Assembly (NCBI GenBank): GCA_050949865.1
Contig: JBMNGN010000005.1
Span: 124,001-188,000 of the forward strand
Length of the DNA stretch: 64,000 nucleotides
Reading direction: 5' to 3'
From: JBMNGN01 sp050949865
GTDB taxonomy: Bacteria > Bacillota > Syntrophomonadia > Syntrophomonadales > Syntrophomonadaceae
Part shown: positions 33,942 through 42,700 of the stretch, piece after piece
Layout: the number at the start of each line of letters is the position of its first letter
Position numbering within the stretch: the first letter of the stretch is position 1
Notes under the pieces: generated by a model
What the model saw: the letters and a program-made list of their open reading frames with translations, nothing else
What the model was told of the DNA's origin: nothing
Databases searched by the model: none
Position numbers and translations under genes: made by a program

Positions 33942-34745
33942 TCAGTTCTTACCCAGTTCCATTGATCTGCGAAACGCCTCCTCAATTGCCTGAAAGAAAG
34001 CTCCGCGAATACCAGCTTCCTCTAAACATTTGATCCCGGCAATGGTAGTACCTGCAGGTGAGCAAACCTCCTCCCTCAGAACGGCAGGATGTTTACCACT
34101 GTTCTCCAGTAATAATGCACTTCCCTTTAAGGTCTGCAATACCAGGCTGCGTGCAGTGCCTATATCAAGCCCCACATTTACTGCGGCATTAACCATTGAC
34201 TCGGCAACCAGAAAAATGTAAGCCGGTCCGCTGCCAGACACAGCGGTAACCGCGTCCATTAGTTTCTCTTCAACCATCACTGTAAGGCCCACAGAGCCAA
34301 ACAACTCCTTAACCAACAACACATCTTCATCCACAGCCATACTGCCCCTGGATATGGCGGTTATCCCTGAATTAACCAGGCATGGCGTATTAGGCATTAC
34401 CCTTATGACCCGGGCGAAATTGCCGGTTAACCTTTCCAGGGTAGCTAGCTTAACCCCTGCCATAACTGATACCAGTAATTTATCCTGGTTCCATGTCCCT
34501 TGAGTTTGATTAAAAACCTCATTAGCCTGGTCCGGTTTTACCGCCAGAATAATAACATCTGATTCCCTTACCAAATCAGGGAGGGGTTTTTCGATGGCTA
34601 AAAATTCGGATTTGAAAATATTAACCCTTTCCTGATCTATATCATTGACAAAGATGGTTTTCCAGGGGTTGCTGTTTTGAACCATGCCTTTAGCCAAGGC
34701 GTACGCTATTTTGCCGCATCCGATTATTCCCAGATTACAGGGCAT
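33942..34745 (-). CDS. proC: Pyrroline-5-carboxylate reductase
   Basis: 267 residues. N-terminal Rossmann NAD(P) site GIIGCGKIAYALAKG; C-terminal P5CR dimerisation motif beginning VTAVSGSGPAYIFLVAES and continuing to SPAGTTIAG. It catalyses the last step of proline synthesis. The ATG directly abuts the sepF stop codon and the GGGGGTG inside the sepF end serves as ribosome-binding site, so translation is coupled. proC inside this division cluster is seen in several Clostridia. Confidence 0.95.
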   Translation of the reverse strand: MPCNLGIIGCGKIAYALAKGMVQNSNPWKTIFVNDIDQERVNIFKSEFLAIEKPLPDLVRESDVIILAVKPDQANEVFNQTQGTWNQDKLLVSVMAGVKLATLERLTGNFARVIRVMPNTPCLVNSGITAISRGSMAVDEDVLLVKELFGSVGLTVMVEEKLMDAVTAVSGSGPAYIFLVAESMVNAAVNVGLDIGTARSLVLQTLKGSALLLENSGKHPAVLREEVCSPAGTTIAGIKCLEEAGIRGAFFQAIEEAFRRSMELGKN

Positions 34746-35213
34746 TTACTTTTCACCCCCGGGAGGGGTATTTATGCCGTGTTTACGCATTAGTGTCCGG
34801 TGGTCCTTGGCTACTTCTACATTACTGGGAGTAAACAAGAATATATTCCTGCCAATCTGTTGACTCTGCCCTTCCAGGGAATAAGTAGCTCCACTTAAGA
34901 AATCTACAATCCGTTGAGATATTTCCGGAGGAGTATTCTCCAAATTGGTAATAACCTGTTTTCTGTTTTTCAGATAATTGCATAATACTTGTACTTCATC
35001 GAAGCTCTCCGGATCACACACAATTACTTTCATAGACTTGTTGGTATGTATGCTGACAATATTGGAACCACTGCTATTGCCGGTATTACTGTTTCGGCTG
35101 CTCTTTTTTACTATCTCTGGTCTGTTAACTGGCGTTTCAACAATCTCTTCTTCTTCGATCTCCTCCTGGTTTTCAACTCCCAACCATAGCCAGAATTTGT
35201 CTATCAAACCCAT
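34746..35213 (-). CDS. sepF: Cell division protein SepF
   Basis: 155 residues: an amphipathic membrane-binding N-terminus (MGLIDKFWLWLGV), an acidic/Ser-rich linker, and the SepF core (VIVCDPESFDEVQVLCNYLKN and RIVDFLSGATYSLEGQSQQIG). SepF bundles FtsZ filaments and tethers them to the membrane. The start at 35213 follows AAGGGAGG by seven bases; the eight extra upstream codons are not needed. Confidence 0.94.
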   Translation of the reverse strand: MGLIDKFWLWLGVENQEEIEEEEIVETPVNRPEIVKKSSRNSNTGNSSGSNIVSIHTNKSMKVIVCDPESFDEVQVLCNYLKNRKQVITNLENTPPEISQRIVDFLSGATYSLEGQSQQIGRNIFLFTPSNVEVAKDHRTLMRKHGINTPPGGEK

Positions 35214-35252
35214 ATTATTACCTCCCTTAACCTGCAAATATTTATATCAACA

Positions 35253-35942
35253 CTAGGCATTACTAAAGATAGCACTACCGATCCTTACAATATTTGCCCC
35301 CTCTTCAATAGCCACTTCAAAATCCCGGGACATACCCATCGACAGATATTTTAGTTCCACATTAGTAAATCTGCGGCCTTTTAGCTTTTCCCTCAATTCG
35401 AAAAGCTGTCGAAAAACGGGCCGGGCTTGTTCCGGGTCTTCCGACTGAGGTGCCATAGTCATAAAGCCGCAAACCTTAATTGATCTTAACTGCCCAATTG
35501 AATCAAGATATGATTCGACATCGCTGGGATCTACTCCTGTTTTTTGTACTTCACCAGAAATATTGACCTGCAGCAAAGTGGGAACGGTTATACCAAGATG
35601 TTGACCCCGGCTGTTAATAGTTTCGGCTAATTTCCACCTGTCTAATGAATGAATCAATACTACTTTCCCTACGATATCTTTAACCTTGTTGGATTGCAAC
35701 CTTCCAATCATATGCCACCTGGCTTGAGGAATACACTTAATCTTCCGGATAAGATCTTGCACCCGGTTCTCACCAAAATCCAGTATTCCACAATTAATGG
35801 TGTCCTTTATCTCCGGAATGTAAACCGTCTTGCTTACCGCGACCAGGGTAACATCATCAGGGTGTCTGCCGCTTCGGTAAGCAGCTTCGGCCACCCTTTT
35901 CTCGATTCGCTGCAGATTAGCCTTAATATCTACAAAACTCAT
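35253..35942 (-). CDS. yggS: YggS/YlmE family PLP-binding homeostasis protein
   Basis: 229 residues, alanine-racemase-like barrel without the second racemase domain. The PLP lysine is in VTLVAVSKTV; other conserved parts are FGENRVQD, WHMIGRLQSNK and LQVNISGE. It buffers pyridoxal phosphate levels. ATG 35942 follows AAGGAG by nine bases. The order yggS-sepF-yggT is the same as ylmE-ylmF-ylmG. Confidence 0.94.
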   Translation of the reverse strand: MSFVDIKANLQRIEKRVAEAAYRSGRHPDDVTLVAVSKTVYIPEIKDTINCGILDFGENRVQDLIRKIKCIPQARWHMIGRLQSNKVKDIVGKVVLIHSLDRWKLAETINSRGQHLGITVPTLLQVNISGEVQKTGVDPSDVESYLDSIGQLRSIKVCGFMTMAPQSEDPEQARPVFRQLFELREKLKGRRFTNVELKYLSMGMSRDFEVAIEEGANIVRIGSAIFSNA

Positions 35943-36018
35943 GGTGGAGAACTCCTTGTTTCTATGATGATAGTACGCCATTATCCAGTATTATTTCTGG
36001 TTAAACCCATAATTCCAT

Positions 36019-37068
36019 TTAAACCACCAAAAAACTTACTCCGAAGGTAGAACCTTTTCCGATATCACTATCGACAAATACTTCACCGCCGTGTGATTCT
36101 ACAATATGTTTGACAATAGATAAGCCTAACCCGGTTCCTCCCTGGTTTCTGCTCCTGGCCTTATCTACCCGGTAAAACCTCTCAAATACCCGGGGCAAGC
36201 TTTCCCGTGGTATACCAACCCCAGTGTCAGTAACAGTCATTACTATCCGGCTGTCTTTTTCTTTGCAGCGGATTACAATGGTTCCGTTTCTGGGAGTGTA
36301 TTTAATGGCATTATCAATGAGGTTTATCAATACCTGCCCTAATAGGTCTTCATCAGCCTGAATTCGGGGAAGGTTAGAAGGATAGATGAATTCTACATGT
36401 AATGATTTTTCACTGATCTGGGGCCCCAGGATATTCATTACACTGCGTACTGAATGGGCCAGACAAACTGGTTTAAACCGTATGATCCTTTCCCGGGATT
36501 CAATTGAGGATAGGGTTAACAGATCTTCAATCAAACGGTTTAGCCTTTCCGTCTCCGCATCAATAATCGATAAAAACCTCCTGCAGATAAAACTGTTTTC
36601 CATGGCACCATCTAGGAGGGTTTCTACAAAACCTTTGATGGAAGTCAGGGGGGTTCTTAATTCATGGGAAACATTGCCAACAAATTCCGATCTCATATGA
36701 TCGAAGTTCCTGGCATCGGTAACATCATGGAATACCGCTACCGCCCCTTCAATTTCGCCTGATTCTTCCTTTAACGGCACTACATGAACTCTATAAATCT
36801 GAGTATGAGGTCTTATAACCGTCTCGGTAAACACTTCTTTGCCGGTGGTGAGCACTTCGCGAATCATAGGAGTAATAACCCTTTCCGGAGATGAACAGAC
36901 TTCTTCTAGGTGTCTGTTCAAGAGCACCCCATCACGGGCCAGCAAAAGGCTTTCAGCTGCCTTGTTGGCCAATGTTATCTGAGCGTTTAAATCAAATACT
37001 ATTACTGCATCAATCATACTGGCCAGTATAGCTTTCATTTTTGCTTCCCCTAGGATAGCTTTGCTCAA
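36019..37068 (-). CDS. phoR: PhoR-like sensor histidine kinase without membrane segments
   Basis: 349 residues: PAS domain (about 12-110), HisKA with SHELRTPLTSIKGFVETLLDG, and HATPase with NLIDNAIKYTPRNG, DTGVGIPRE and GGTGLGLSIVKHIVE. It pairs with the response regulator encoded 14 bases upstream. The start is TTG 37068 with GAGAGGTG seven bases before it. There is no room for an N-terminal membrane domain, so the kinase should be cytosolic, unlike the membrane PhoR of Bacillus. What it senses (phosphate or another intracellular cue) is unknown. Confidence 0.9.
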   Translation of the reverse strand: MSKAILGEAKMKAILASMIDAVIVFDLNAQITLANKAAESLLLARDGVLLNRHLEEVCSSPERVITPMIREVLTTGKEVFTETVIRPHTQIYRVHVVPLKEESGEIEGAVAVFHDVTDARNFDHMRSEFVGNVSHELRTPLTSIKGFVETLLDGAMENSFICRRFLSIIDAETERLNRLIEDLLTLSSIESRERIIRFKPVCLAHSVRSVMNILGPQISEKSLHVEFIYPSNLPRIQADEDLLGQVLINLIDNAIKYTPRNGTIVIRCKEKDSRIVMTVTDTGVGIPRESLPRVFERFYRVDKARSRNQGGTGLGLSIVKHIVESHGGEVFVDSDIGKGSTFGVSFLVV

Positions 37069-37082
37069 TTTGCAACACCTCT

Positions 37083-37793
37083 CTAGCGCTCTGACTCAAT
37101 GGCCCTGTAACCTACACCTCTAACGGTCTCAATATATTGAGGATAAGTAAAATCGTCATGCAGCTTCTGCCGCAGATGTCTTATATGCACATCAACTGTT
37201 CGAGTATCCCCGGAAAATTCATATCCCCAAACTTTTTCCAGTAATATCTCCCGGGTATAAACCTTGCCAGGATTGGACACCAGCAAACTCAGTAACTCGA
37301 ACTCCTTGGGAGTCAATTCGATTCTGTCTTCCCCCAAAAATGCCTCATGTTTTTCGGGAAGGATAGTCAAATCTTTAAACACCTGGGCCTTTTTCCCCAG
37401 GGCTTTCTCCGCTTCCAGTATTTTTAGGGCCCTTAAACGGGCTTTAACTCGGGCAATCATTTCCCTTGGGCTAAATGGTTTTTTAATATAATCATCCGCA
37501 CCCATTTCGAGTCCTAATACCGTATCCACTTCCTCTCCTTTGGCAGTTAACATGATAATGGGAATGCTGCTGTATTTCGGGTTCTGCTTAAGGTATCTGC
37601 ATACTTCCAGGCCATCCATCCTAGGCAGCATAATATCAAGAATAACCAGATCAGGACAATGTAATTCAACTGCTTCCAAAGCTGCAAGCCCATCATATGC
37701 TTCTATAACCTGGTAGTTTTCCTTTTCCAGGTTAAACTTAACCAGTTCAACAATATAAGTCTCATCATCAACCACCAGTATCTTAGGAGTCAA
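37083..37793 (-). CDS. phoP: OmpR-family response regulator (PhoP/PhoB type)
   Basis: 236 residues. Receiver domain with acidic pocket VVDDE, phospho-acceptor Asp in DLVILDIMLP, and KPF switch Lys; C-terminal winged helix with YTREILLEKVWGYEF and TRTVDVHIRHLRQKL. Probable partner of the adjacent soluble kinase. Assignment to PhoP rather than another OmpR member is by overall pattern; no other pho genes are nearby. Confidence 0.9.
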   Translation of the reverse strand: MTPKILVVDDETYIVELVKFNLEKENYQVIEAYDGLAALEAVELHCPDLVILDIMLPRMDGLEVCRYLKQNPKYSSIPIIMLTAKGEEVDTVLGLEMGADDYIKKPFSPREMIARVKARLRALKILEAEKALGKKAQVFKDLTILPEKHEAFLGEDRIELTPKEFELLSLLVSNPGKVYTREILLEKVWGYEFSGDTRTVDVHIRHLRQKLHDDFTYPQYIETVRGVGYRAIESER

Positions 37794-37805
37794 CCGTAAA
37801 TCACC

Positions 37806-38621
37806 TCAATATTTAAGTCCTATTATAGCAGCCATTCTTCCGGTAGCACCGCTCTCCCGCCGGTAGGAGAAAAAGCGTTCGGGATTGCAGGAAGTACATA
37901 AAGAACACCCCATGATATTATCCCTCAGGACACCGGATTCAAGTAGATCATTATAAATAGTCTTTGATAAATCCCAGAAATGGCCATTTTTGTTCATGCT
38001 TATAATATTATCGGCTCCCGGAAACTTTTTAATTACCTCACCGGCCAGACCCGGATCAATTCTATAACAGCACTTTTGGATTCCCGGGCCAATAAAGACT
38101 TTTACTTCCCGGGGACGGGACCCGTACCGGGCAGCCAATTCCTGCACAACTTTGCTCCCTATTTGGCTAAAGGTCCCTTTCCAGCCGCTATGGGCAAGAC
38201 CTACGGCTCTTTTAACCGGATCAAAAAAGAAAACCGGGAGGCAATCAGCGTAAAAAGTAGTAATAACCAACCCGGGGACCGAACAGATCATGGCATCGGT
38301 TTCCGGTATAGAGCTATCGTATTGGAAAGCACCATATCCCGCCTGATCTTCAGTAACTGCAACCACTTGGTTTCCGTGTACCTGTTGACATCCAACCATT
38401 TGAGTCAATGATACACCGAGGATCTCGAAAAATTTTTCCCGGTTTCTTATCACCATCTCGTAATCATCACCGACATGCAAGCCCATATTCAACGAATTGT
38501 ACGGGGTTATGCTAAAGCCTCCTTTTCTGGAGGAAAAAGCAATAATAACCCCTTTTTCTACCCAATCTGGAACTGTAATGTATTCAATACCATGTTTATA
38601 AATCCATGCCCATTTCTGCAT
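37806..38621 (-). CDS. YfiH/YlmD-family purine nucleoside phosphorylase-like protein
   Basis: About 271 residues. Metal-binding His/Cys motifs of the laccase-domain family are visible: GCQQVHGNQ, FYADCLPVFFFDP and GLAHSGWKGT, then the tail GMFSYRRE-like FFSYRRESGATGRMA. Family members act on purine nucleosides (phosphorylase or deaminase activity) or edit peptidoglycan intermediates. ATG 38621 has GAAAGG eight bases upstream. An ATG eight codons earlier falls on the -10 box of the divergent promoter and is less likely. It is the ylmD member of the ylm cluster. Confidence 0.87.
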   Translation of the reverse strand: MQKWAWIYKHGIEYITVPDWVEKGVIIAFSSRKGGFSITPYNSLNMGLHVGDDYEMVIRNREKFFEILGVSLTQMVGCQQVHGNQVVAVTEDQAGYGAFQYDSSIPETDAMICSVPGLVITTFYADCLPVFFFDPVKRAVGLAHSGWKGTFSQIGSKVVQELAARYGSRPREVKVFIGPGIQKCCYRIDPGLAGEVIKKFPGADNIISMNKNGHFWDLSKTIYNDLLESGVLRDNIMGCSLCTSCNPERFFSYRRESGATGRMAAIIGLKY

Positions 38622-38650
38622 TTGTTCAACCTTTCTTTTTAACATACAAT
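38622..38650 (+). promoter_or_regulatory. Promoter of the plus-strand zinc-protein pair
   Basis: TTGTTC (38622-38627), a 17-base spacer and TACAAT (38645-38650) lie 20 bases before the ATG at 38671. The promoter is divergent from the YfiH-family gene. Confidence 0.55.
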
Positions 38651-38670
38651 AAGTTTGGAGGTGAATATTA

Positions 38671-38958
38671 ATGCACTGTCCTAACTGTAAAGAAACAATA
38701 ACCAGTCATTTATGCAGGAACTGTGGTTATGATCTGGCAAAATGCAACTGGATCATAGTTGCCAAATTGCATCCTCCTAATGATATTATAATTGAAAGCC
38801 TGTTGAAATCCTATCAGATCCCTTTCAGGCTCATCCGCCGGGAGGTTTCTCAGTTTCCTGTATCCATAGGCCCTCTGAGTGAAGTAGGTATTGCCGTTCC
38901 AGAAATTGTTGCCGATGAGATTAAGGAAGCACTGAGAACGGATACTGATTCCCTTTAA
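38671..38958 (+). CDS. Zinc-ribbon protein with DUF2007-like domain
   Basis: 95 residues. An N-terminal zinc ribbon has Cys at 3, 6, 15 and 18 (CPNC, CRNC). The following domain (LHPPNDIIIESLLKSYQIPF...VGIAVPEIVADEIKEAL) resembles the DUF2007 'putative signal-transducing' domain. GGAGGTG stands seven bases before the ATG. With the following gene it forms a two-gene plus-strand unit inside an otherwise minus-strand division/sporulation cluster. Function is unknown. Confidence 0.78.
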   Translation: MHCPNCKETITSHLCRNCGYDLAKCNWIIVAKLHPPNDIIIESLLKSYQIPFRLIRREVSQFPVSIGPLSEVGIAVPEIVADEIKEALRTDTDSL

Positions 38959-38977
38959 TTATGCCTGAGGAGGAACT

Positions 38978-39826
38978 ATGCTTACCATAAGCCAGATTTC
39001 GAAAATTTATAATATCAGCTATCTTCAGGTTCATGAATTGATTGATTACGGGTTTCTAACCGTAAGTGCGATAGAACGGAACAAAAATAAGGGGATAGTA
39101 TACCTGTTTTCCGAACAGGAACTGGCCAAATTGGATATCCCCTCTTCATTGGCTGAAATTCAGGATATCAAATCTAAAAACTTCAGAAAGATCAGCAATT
39201 CATCAAGATACAGCCAAGTGATCAGAACCCTTAATCACTATGACAATTTTCTTACCCGGGTTGAAAACCTGCCGGAAGAAAAGTTGCTAAAAATCTGTTT
39301 TTACCTTTTTCACCTCAATCATTACGCTAAAAGCTACCCGGAAAAAAGCCGAATATTATATAACTTAAAAAACCAGACCCTGGAAAAAATGTATCACGAT
39401 TACCCCGGTTTAATTATTGCAACCTATCTTGCTGGCCCTGACCGGTACAAGGTATGGTTATGCGAGGATTGCAGGTCATCTGCCAGTTCTTCGGGAATGT
39501 CTTTTCGCGCTTTTATTCAAAATGAGCATTACTGTTCCAAGTGCTATATTCAATCAATTGAAAGAGAATATTATTCACTGATCGAATTTGTCATAGAAGC
39601 TGCCGGTTACCGCTTTTGTTTTCATCTACCGCGATCATCAGCCGAGAAATGGTTTAAAGAAATGAATCGATTGCCCCAAGGTATAAGAAAATTGACCCGG
39701 TATTACGATACCATGTATTTATACGGAAGGCGGATCAGCAGGATTGAAAAACGGTTATTTCCTTTGGCATTTATTATAGAACAGATACATGAGTACCTAG
39801 GCATTGATACCCCGGGGTCAGACTAA
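38978..39826 (+). CDS. Uncharacterised protein with MerR-like N-terminus and four-Cys site
   Basis: 282 residues. Residues 1-55 resemble a MerR-type winged helix (SQISKIYNISYLQVHELIDYGFL). The middle is helical with no recognised fold. Two CxxC pairs (C162/C165 and C186/C189) likely bind zinc. The C-terminal third is rich in basic and aromatic residues. GAGGAAC precedes the ATG, and the start lies 19 bases after the DUF2007-like gene. The stop lies one base before the nrdR stop on the other strand. I do not recognise the family; a DNA-binding sensor is possible. Confidence 0.7.
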   Translation: MLTISQISKIYNISYLQVHELIDYGFLTVSAIERNKNKGIVYLFSEQELAKLDIPSSLAEIQDIKSKNFRKISNSSRYSQVIRTLNHYDNFLTRVENLPEEKLLKICFYLFHLNHYAKSYPEKSRILYNLKNQTLEKMYHDYPGLIIATYLAGPDRYKVWLCEDCRSSASSSGMSFRAFIQNEHYCSKCYIQSIEREYYSLIEFVIEAAGYRFCFHLPRSSAEKWFKEMNRLPQGIRKLTRYYDTMYLYGRRISRIEKRLFPLAFIIEQIHEYLGIDTPGSD

Positions 39827-39827
39827 A

Positions 39828-40289
39828 TTATGGATCATTACTTTTTTTCATAAGTTCAATCGTTTTTATAAAGCTGTTTAAATCCGTGAATTGCCGATAC
39901 ACTGAGGCAAATCGAATGTAGGCAACTTCATCCACCTTTTGTAGTTTATCCATAACTTTCTCGCCAATATCCCTACTGCTTACTTCCCGATCGTACTTGT
40001 CCCTCAATTCCCGTTCGATTCCCGCAACCAGGTTTTCAATTATTTCCGGACTAACCGGTCTTTTCTCACAGGCACGATTAATTCCACTTAACAGTTTTTC
40101 CCGGTTGAACGGTTCGCGGGTTCCTCCCTTTTTAATTACCACAAAAGGCCTTTCTTCAATTCTTTCATAAGTAGTGAAACGCCTTTTGCATTTCTCGCAT
40201 TCGCGGCGACGGCGGATTGAATTTCCTTCCTCACTGGATCTGGAATCAACTACCCGGCTTTCAAACTCCTGGCAATAAGGGCAGCGCAT
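39828..40289 (-). CDS. nrdR: Transcriptional repressor NrdR
   Basis: 153 residues. The N-terminal zinc ribbon (MRCPYCQ, RRRECEKCKRRFTTYE) is followed by an ATP-cone domain (VVIKKGGTREPFNREKLLSGI). It represses ribonucleotide reductase genes when dATP/ATP is bound. ATG 40289 follows GGGGTG; the three codons before it are not needed. It is convergent with the MerR-like gene and there is no terminator between them. Confidence 0.97.
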   Translation of the reverse strand: MRCPYCQEFESRVVDSRSSEEGNSIRRRRECEKCKRRFTTYERIEERPFVVIKKGGTREPFNREKLLSGINRACEKRPVSPEIIENLVAGIERELRDKYDREVSSRDIGEKVMDKLQKVDEVAYIRFASVYRQFTDLNSFIKTIELMKKSNDP

Positions 40290-40367
40290 CGACATCACCC
40301 CTGATATGTATCTATTCTTACCTCATTATGACCAATCAGGGCTGGCCTTTCAACCCGGTTTAGTAAA

Positions 40368-40658
40368 TTAATATTTTTCCTCACCTCTAAAGAAATCTTT
40401 TTTATATTCATCCATTTCCTTGGCCAGCGGGACCTCTACCAGAATGACATCCCTTCCTATTTTTACTATTTTATGCCAGGGAACAATTATTTCTTCCCGT
40501 TTGGAAAAGAAGCAGAAACCCTTGGCCCGACCTGGTAATACCAGAGCAGTTACCTTGGCTGTTTCCAGATCCAGATCTATGTCTATAATATTGCCCATTC
40601 GCTTTCCGTCAAGAACGTTTACCACATCCCGGGAACGCAAATCCGATATCTTAATCAT
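40368..40658 (-). CDS. ylmC: YlmC/YmxH-family PRC-barrel sporulation protein
   Basis: 96 residues forming one PRC-barrel-like domain: ISDLRSRDVVNVLDGKRMGNIIDIDLDLETAKV and IIVPWHKIVKIGRDVILVE. YlmC/YmxH proteins are conserved in spore formers without a known activity. In Bacillus ylmC sits next to sigG/ylmD; here it lies between nrdR and rsgI. Confidence 0.88.
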   Translation of the reverse strand: MIKISDLRSRDVVNVLDGKRMGNIIDIDLDLETAKVTALVLPGRAKGFCFFSKREEIIVPWHKIVKIGRDVILVEVPLAKEMDEYKKDFFRGEEKY

Positions 40659-40754
40659 GCTTTCACCCCTTTGCTTTAAAAATATGTGTACAAACCTATT
40701 TATATGAAAGCTTGAGGAGAAAGTATGAAATATATAATCAGTTTTTAATTGGCG

Positions 40755-41819
40755 TTATCGTTTCCAGGGAAATGGTATTTTGCTGCTATCCTTCCTCTCG
40801 CCATTCCCCTGGTCTTTGTCTTTTTTATCCTGGTTTTTGCCTTTATCCCGTTGGCCGGGCTGGTCCTTCTCTTTTTGTTTATCTTTATCTTTATCTTTTT
40901 GTTTGTCCTTGTTTTTTTGGTTATCCTTATTGCTCTTTTCTTTTTCCTGCTGTTTCTGGTCTTGGTTGTTTTCCCTTACTGTATCCCTTTCCTTGTCTTT
41001 TTGTTTATTCTTTAGATTAGTCCTTTGATTGTCGTCCGTTGGACCCAGTTCCCCTTCGGTTTTGGCCGGTTTAGCTCCAAGGTCAGGTGATATCTTGCCG
41101 GGGTTTGATTCCCGCTTAGAGGGTTTGGTCGGTTTTTCTGTTTTATTCTCTTTGTCAGGCCGGTCTTTTTCATCCTTTTGCCTGAATCCCGGCGGTTCCT
41201 CTTTGGGCGATTTTGCAACAGCATCCCTTTTTTCAGCCATAATTACCAGGTTGTTGTTTTCCCTTTGAATCCTATAATGTTTGCTATTTCTGGTTTTACG
41301 TTCAGCCGCCTTTTCCAAAGCAACATCAATCTTCTCTATCAGTTTTTCTTCCAATTTTTCCTCCACTTTTTCCCCTGTCTCTACTTTTGAGGAGGTTACC
41401 GACACGGTTAATCCCTGTTGCCAATCGGCTACCGCTGGTTCTTCTGAGGACAAAACCTCATCTACTATAGTCACCACCGCATCATCCAGGCTTTTTCCCT
41501 TTAGCTTGAGCTTATCCAGTTCATTCCAGGTAGGGTCTTTCTGCACCAAAACCACCTTCTCCCATCTATTGATCCCGATTTCAATACCTGGAGACAGCCT
41601 GGCATAAGCCACAACTGAAAAATAATCAACTATACCAACAGTAAGAAATACCAGCAATACCGCTGCTGCTATATATTGGGGAATATGCGAAGGAACATTA
41701 TACAACTCTCCTACTGCCAGCATGCGATTGGTCCGTACTTTTTTGTATTGACCATCCGGCATGAGTATTATTGCCCAGCCTTTTCCAGTTTCTAACACAA
41801 TTCCCTTTTTGTTTGACAT
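40755..41819 (-). CDS. rsgI: RsgI-type anti-sigma factor with Lys/Asp/Gln-rich tail
   Basis: 354 residues. An N-terminal RsgI domain (KGIVLETGKGWAIILMPDGQYKKV) binds SigI. One membrane helix (about 47-70) and an extracytoplasmic RsgI-like domain (YARLSPGIEIGINRWEKVV...LDDAVVTIVDEV) follow. The last about 145 residues are low-complexity Lys, Asp, Glu, Gln, Asn and Pro. Clostridial RsgI often carries carbohydrate-binding domains here; none is visible. ATG 41819 follows GGGAGG and is four bases after the sigI stop. It probably holds SigI until an envelope or heat cue arrives. Confidence 0.9.
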   Translation of the reverse strand: MSNKKGIVLETGKGWAIILMPDGQYKKVRTNRMLAVGELYNVPSHIPQYIAAAVLLVFLTVGIVDYFSVVAYARLSPGIEIGINRWEKVVLVQKDPTWNELDKLKLKGKSLDDAVVTIVDEVLSSEEPAVADWQQGLTVSVTSSKVETGEKVEEKLEEKLIEKIDVALEKAAERKTRNSKHYRIQRENNNLVIMAEKRDAVAKSPKEEPPGFRQKDEKDRPDKENKTEKPTKPSKRESNPGKISPDLGAKPAKTEGELGPTDDNQRTNLKNKQKDKERDTVRENNQDQKQQEKEKSNKDNQKNKDKQKDKDKDKQKEKDQPGQRDKGKNQDKKDKDQGNGERKDSSKIPFPWKR

Positions 41820-41823
41820 CCTG

Positions 41824-42534
41824 TTACCTCCCATCAGGAATCACGTAAGGTTTAAGATAACTGTAGTCATTAATGAGTATAAGAACGTTGGCAACAATAT
41901 ATTTTCGATGGCGGTCTACAAATTTCCGATCCACCCCATATCGTTGCTCCATTACTTTTATAGACAGGGAATTTTTGCTTAAAAAATGGTTTTTTAAATC
42001 ACTATCCTGAACAATAAGCCATGATATTTCTTTAGCCCTTTGCCGGCTTTTTTTTTGCCGGGGAGAGGCTTTTAGTACTTCGTTTAGGTTAATGTCATAC
42101 CGCTCCAATTGCTTTTTAAACTCCTCCAATTCCTGTTTACGGGCAAAATCATCAATTATGTTCTCGATAAAATCGCTTTTATAAGCATTGGCAATACTTC
42201 GATCAAAAAAAGACAATGAAATATTAAGAAAATGCCGGCTTTCAGACCGTTTAAAATCGATAATCCGGTTTCTGACTACTCTACCCAGGAATAGAATAAA
42301 ACTACCCCTGTCAGGCTGGTATTTTTCGAAAACTTCCAGTAATGCCAGGCGAATAATACTGCTCTCTTCATCGTCTTCATTTATAAATCGGCCACAAGTC
42401 TTGGAAGCCACCCTGAAACAAAAGGGCATAACTTGATCGTATATTATAGCAATGGCATTATTATCACCCTGCTGGTATTTTATCCAGGCATGGTTTAAAT
42501 TGGCCTCCAGTTCCTCTGCCCAGGATGCTGACAT
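41824..42534 (-). CDS. sigI: RNA polymerase sigma factor SigI
   Basis: 236 residues. It has the SigI layout: an atypical region 2 (FCFRVASKTCGRFINEDDEESSII...FEKYQPDRGSFILFLGRVVRNRIIDFKR) and a C-terminal SigI-C domain ending LSIKVMEQRYGVDRKFVDRHRKYI. GGAGG lies nine bases before the ATG. It forms an operon with rsgI. The 166 bases to codY show no clear terminator. Confidence 0.93.
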   Translation of the reverse strand: MSASWAEELEANLNHAWIKYQQGDNNAIAIIYDQVMPFCFRVASKTCGRFINEDDEESSIIRLALLEVFEKYQPDRGSFILFLGRVVRNRIIDFKRSESRHFLNISLSFFDRSIANAYKSDFIENIIDDFARKQELEEFKKQLERYDINLNEVLKASPRQKKSRQRAKEISWLIVQDSDLKNHFLSKNSLSIKVMEQRYGVDRKFVDRHRKYIVANVLILINDYSYLKPYVIPDGR

Positions 42535-42700
42535 GTAAAATGTCCTCCAGATTAATATCTATTATCTACAGTTTAACTTAGATAGCCCACTTTGTATTAA
42601 CTTGATTTGGTGAAGGACATGATTATTATCTGTCTTATATAAAATATGCGGTGAATCCATAATAAAAAATGGGGTGGGAATAAGACGGTAGGATGAACCA

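Noticed and set aside
40712..41390. Several Phe/Leu-rich plus-strand frames opposite rsgI
   Set aside because: They are the antisense of the Lys/Asp/Gln-rich rsgI tail (AAA/GAC/CAG read as TTT/GTC/CTG), with no ribosome-binding sites.
42535..42700. ACCCCA box upstream of sigI as a SigI-dependent promoter
   Set aside because: The -35-like box is imperfect and no matching CGAA -10 lies at suitable distance.
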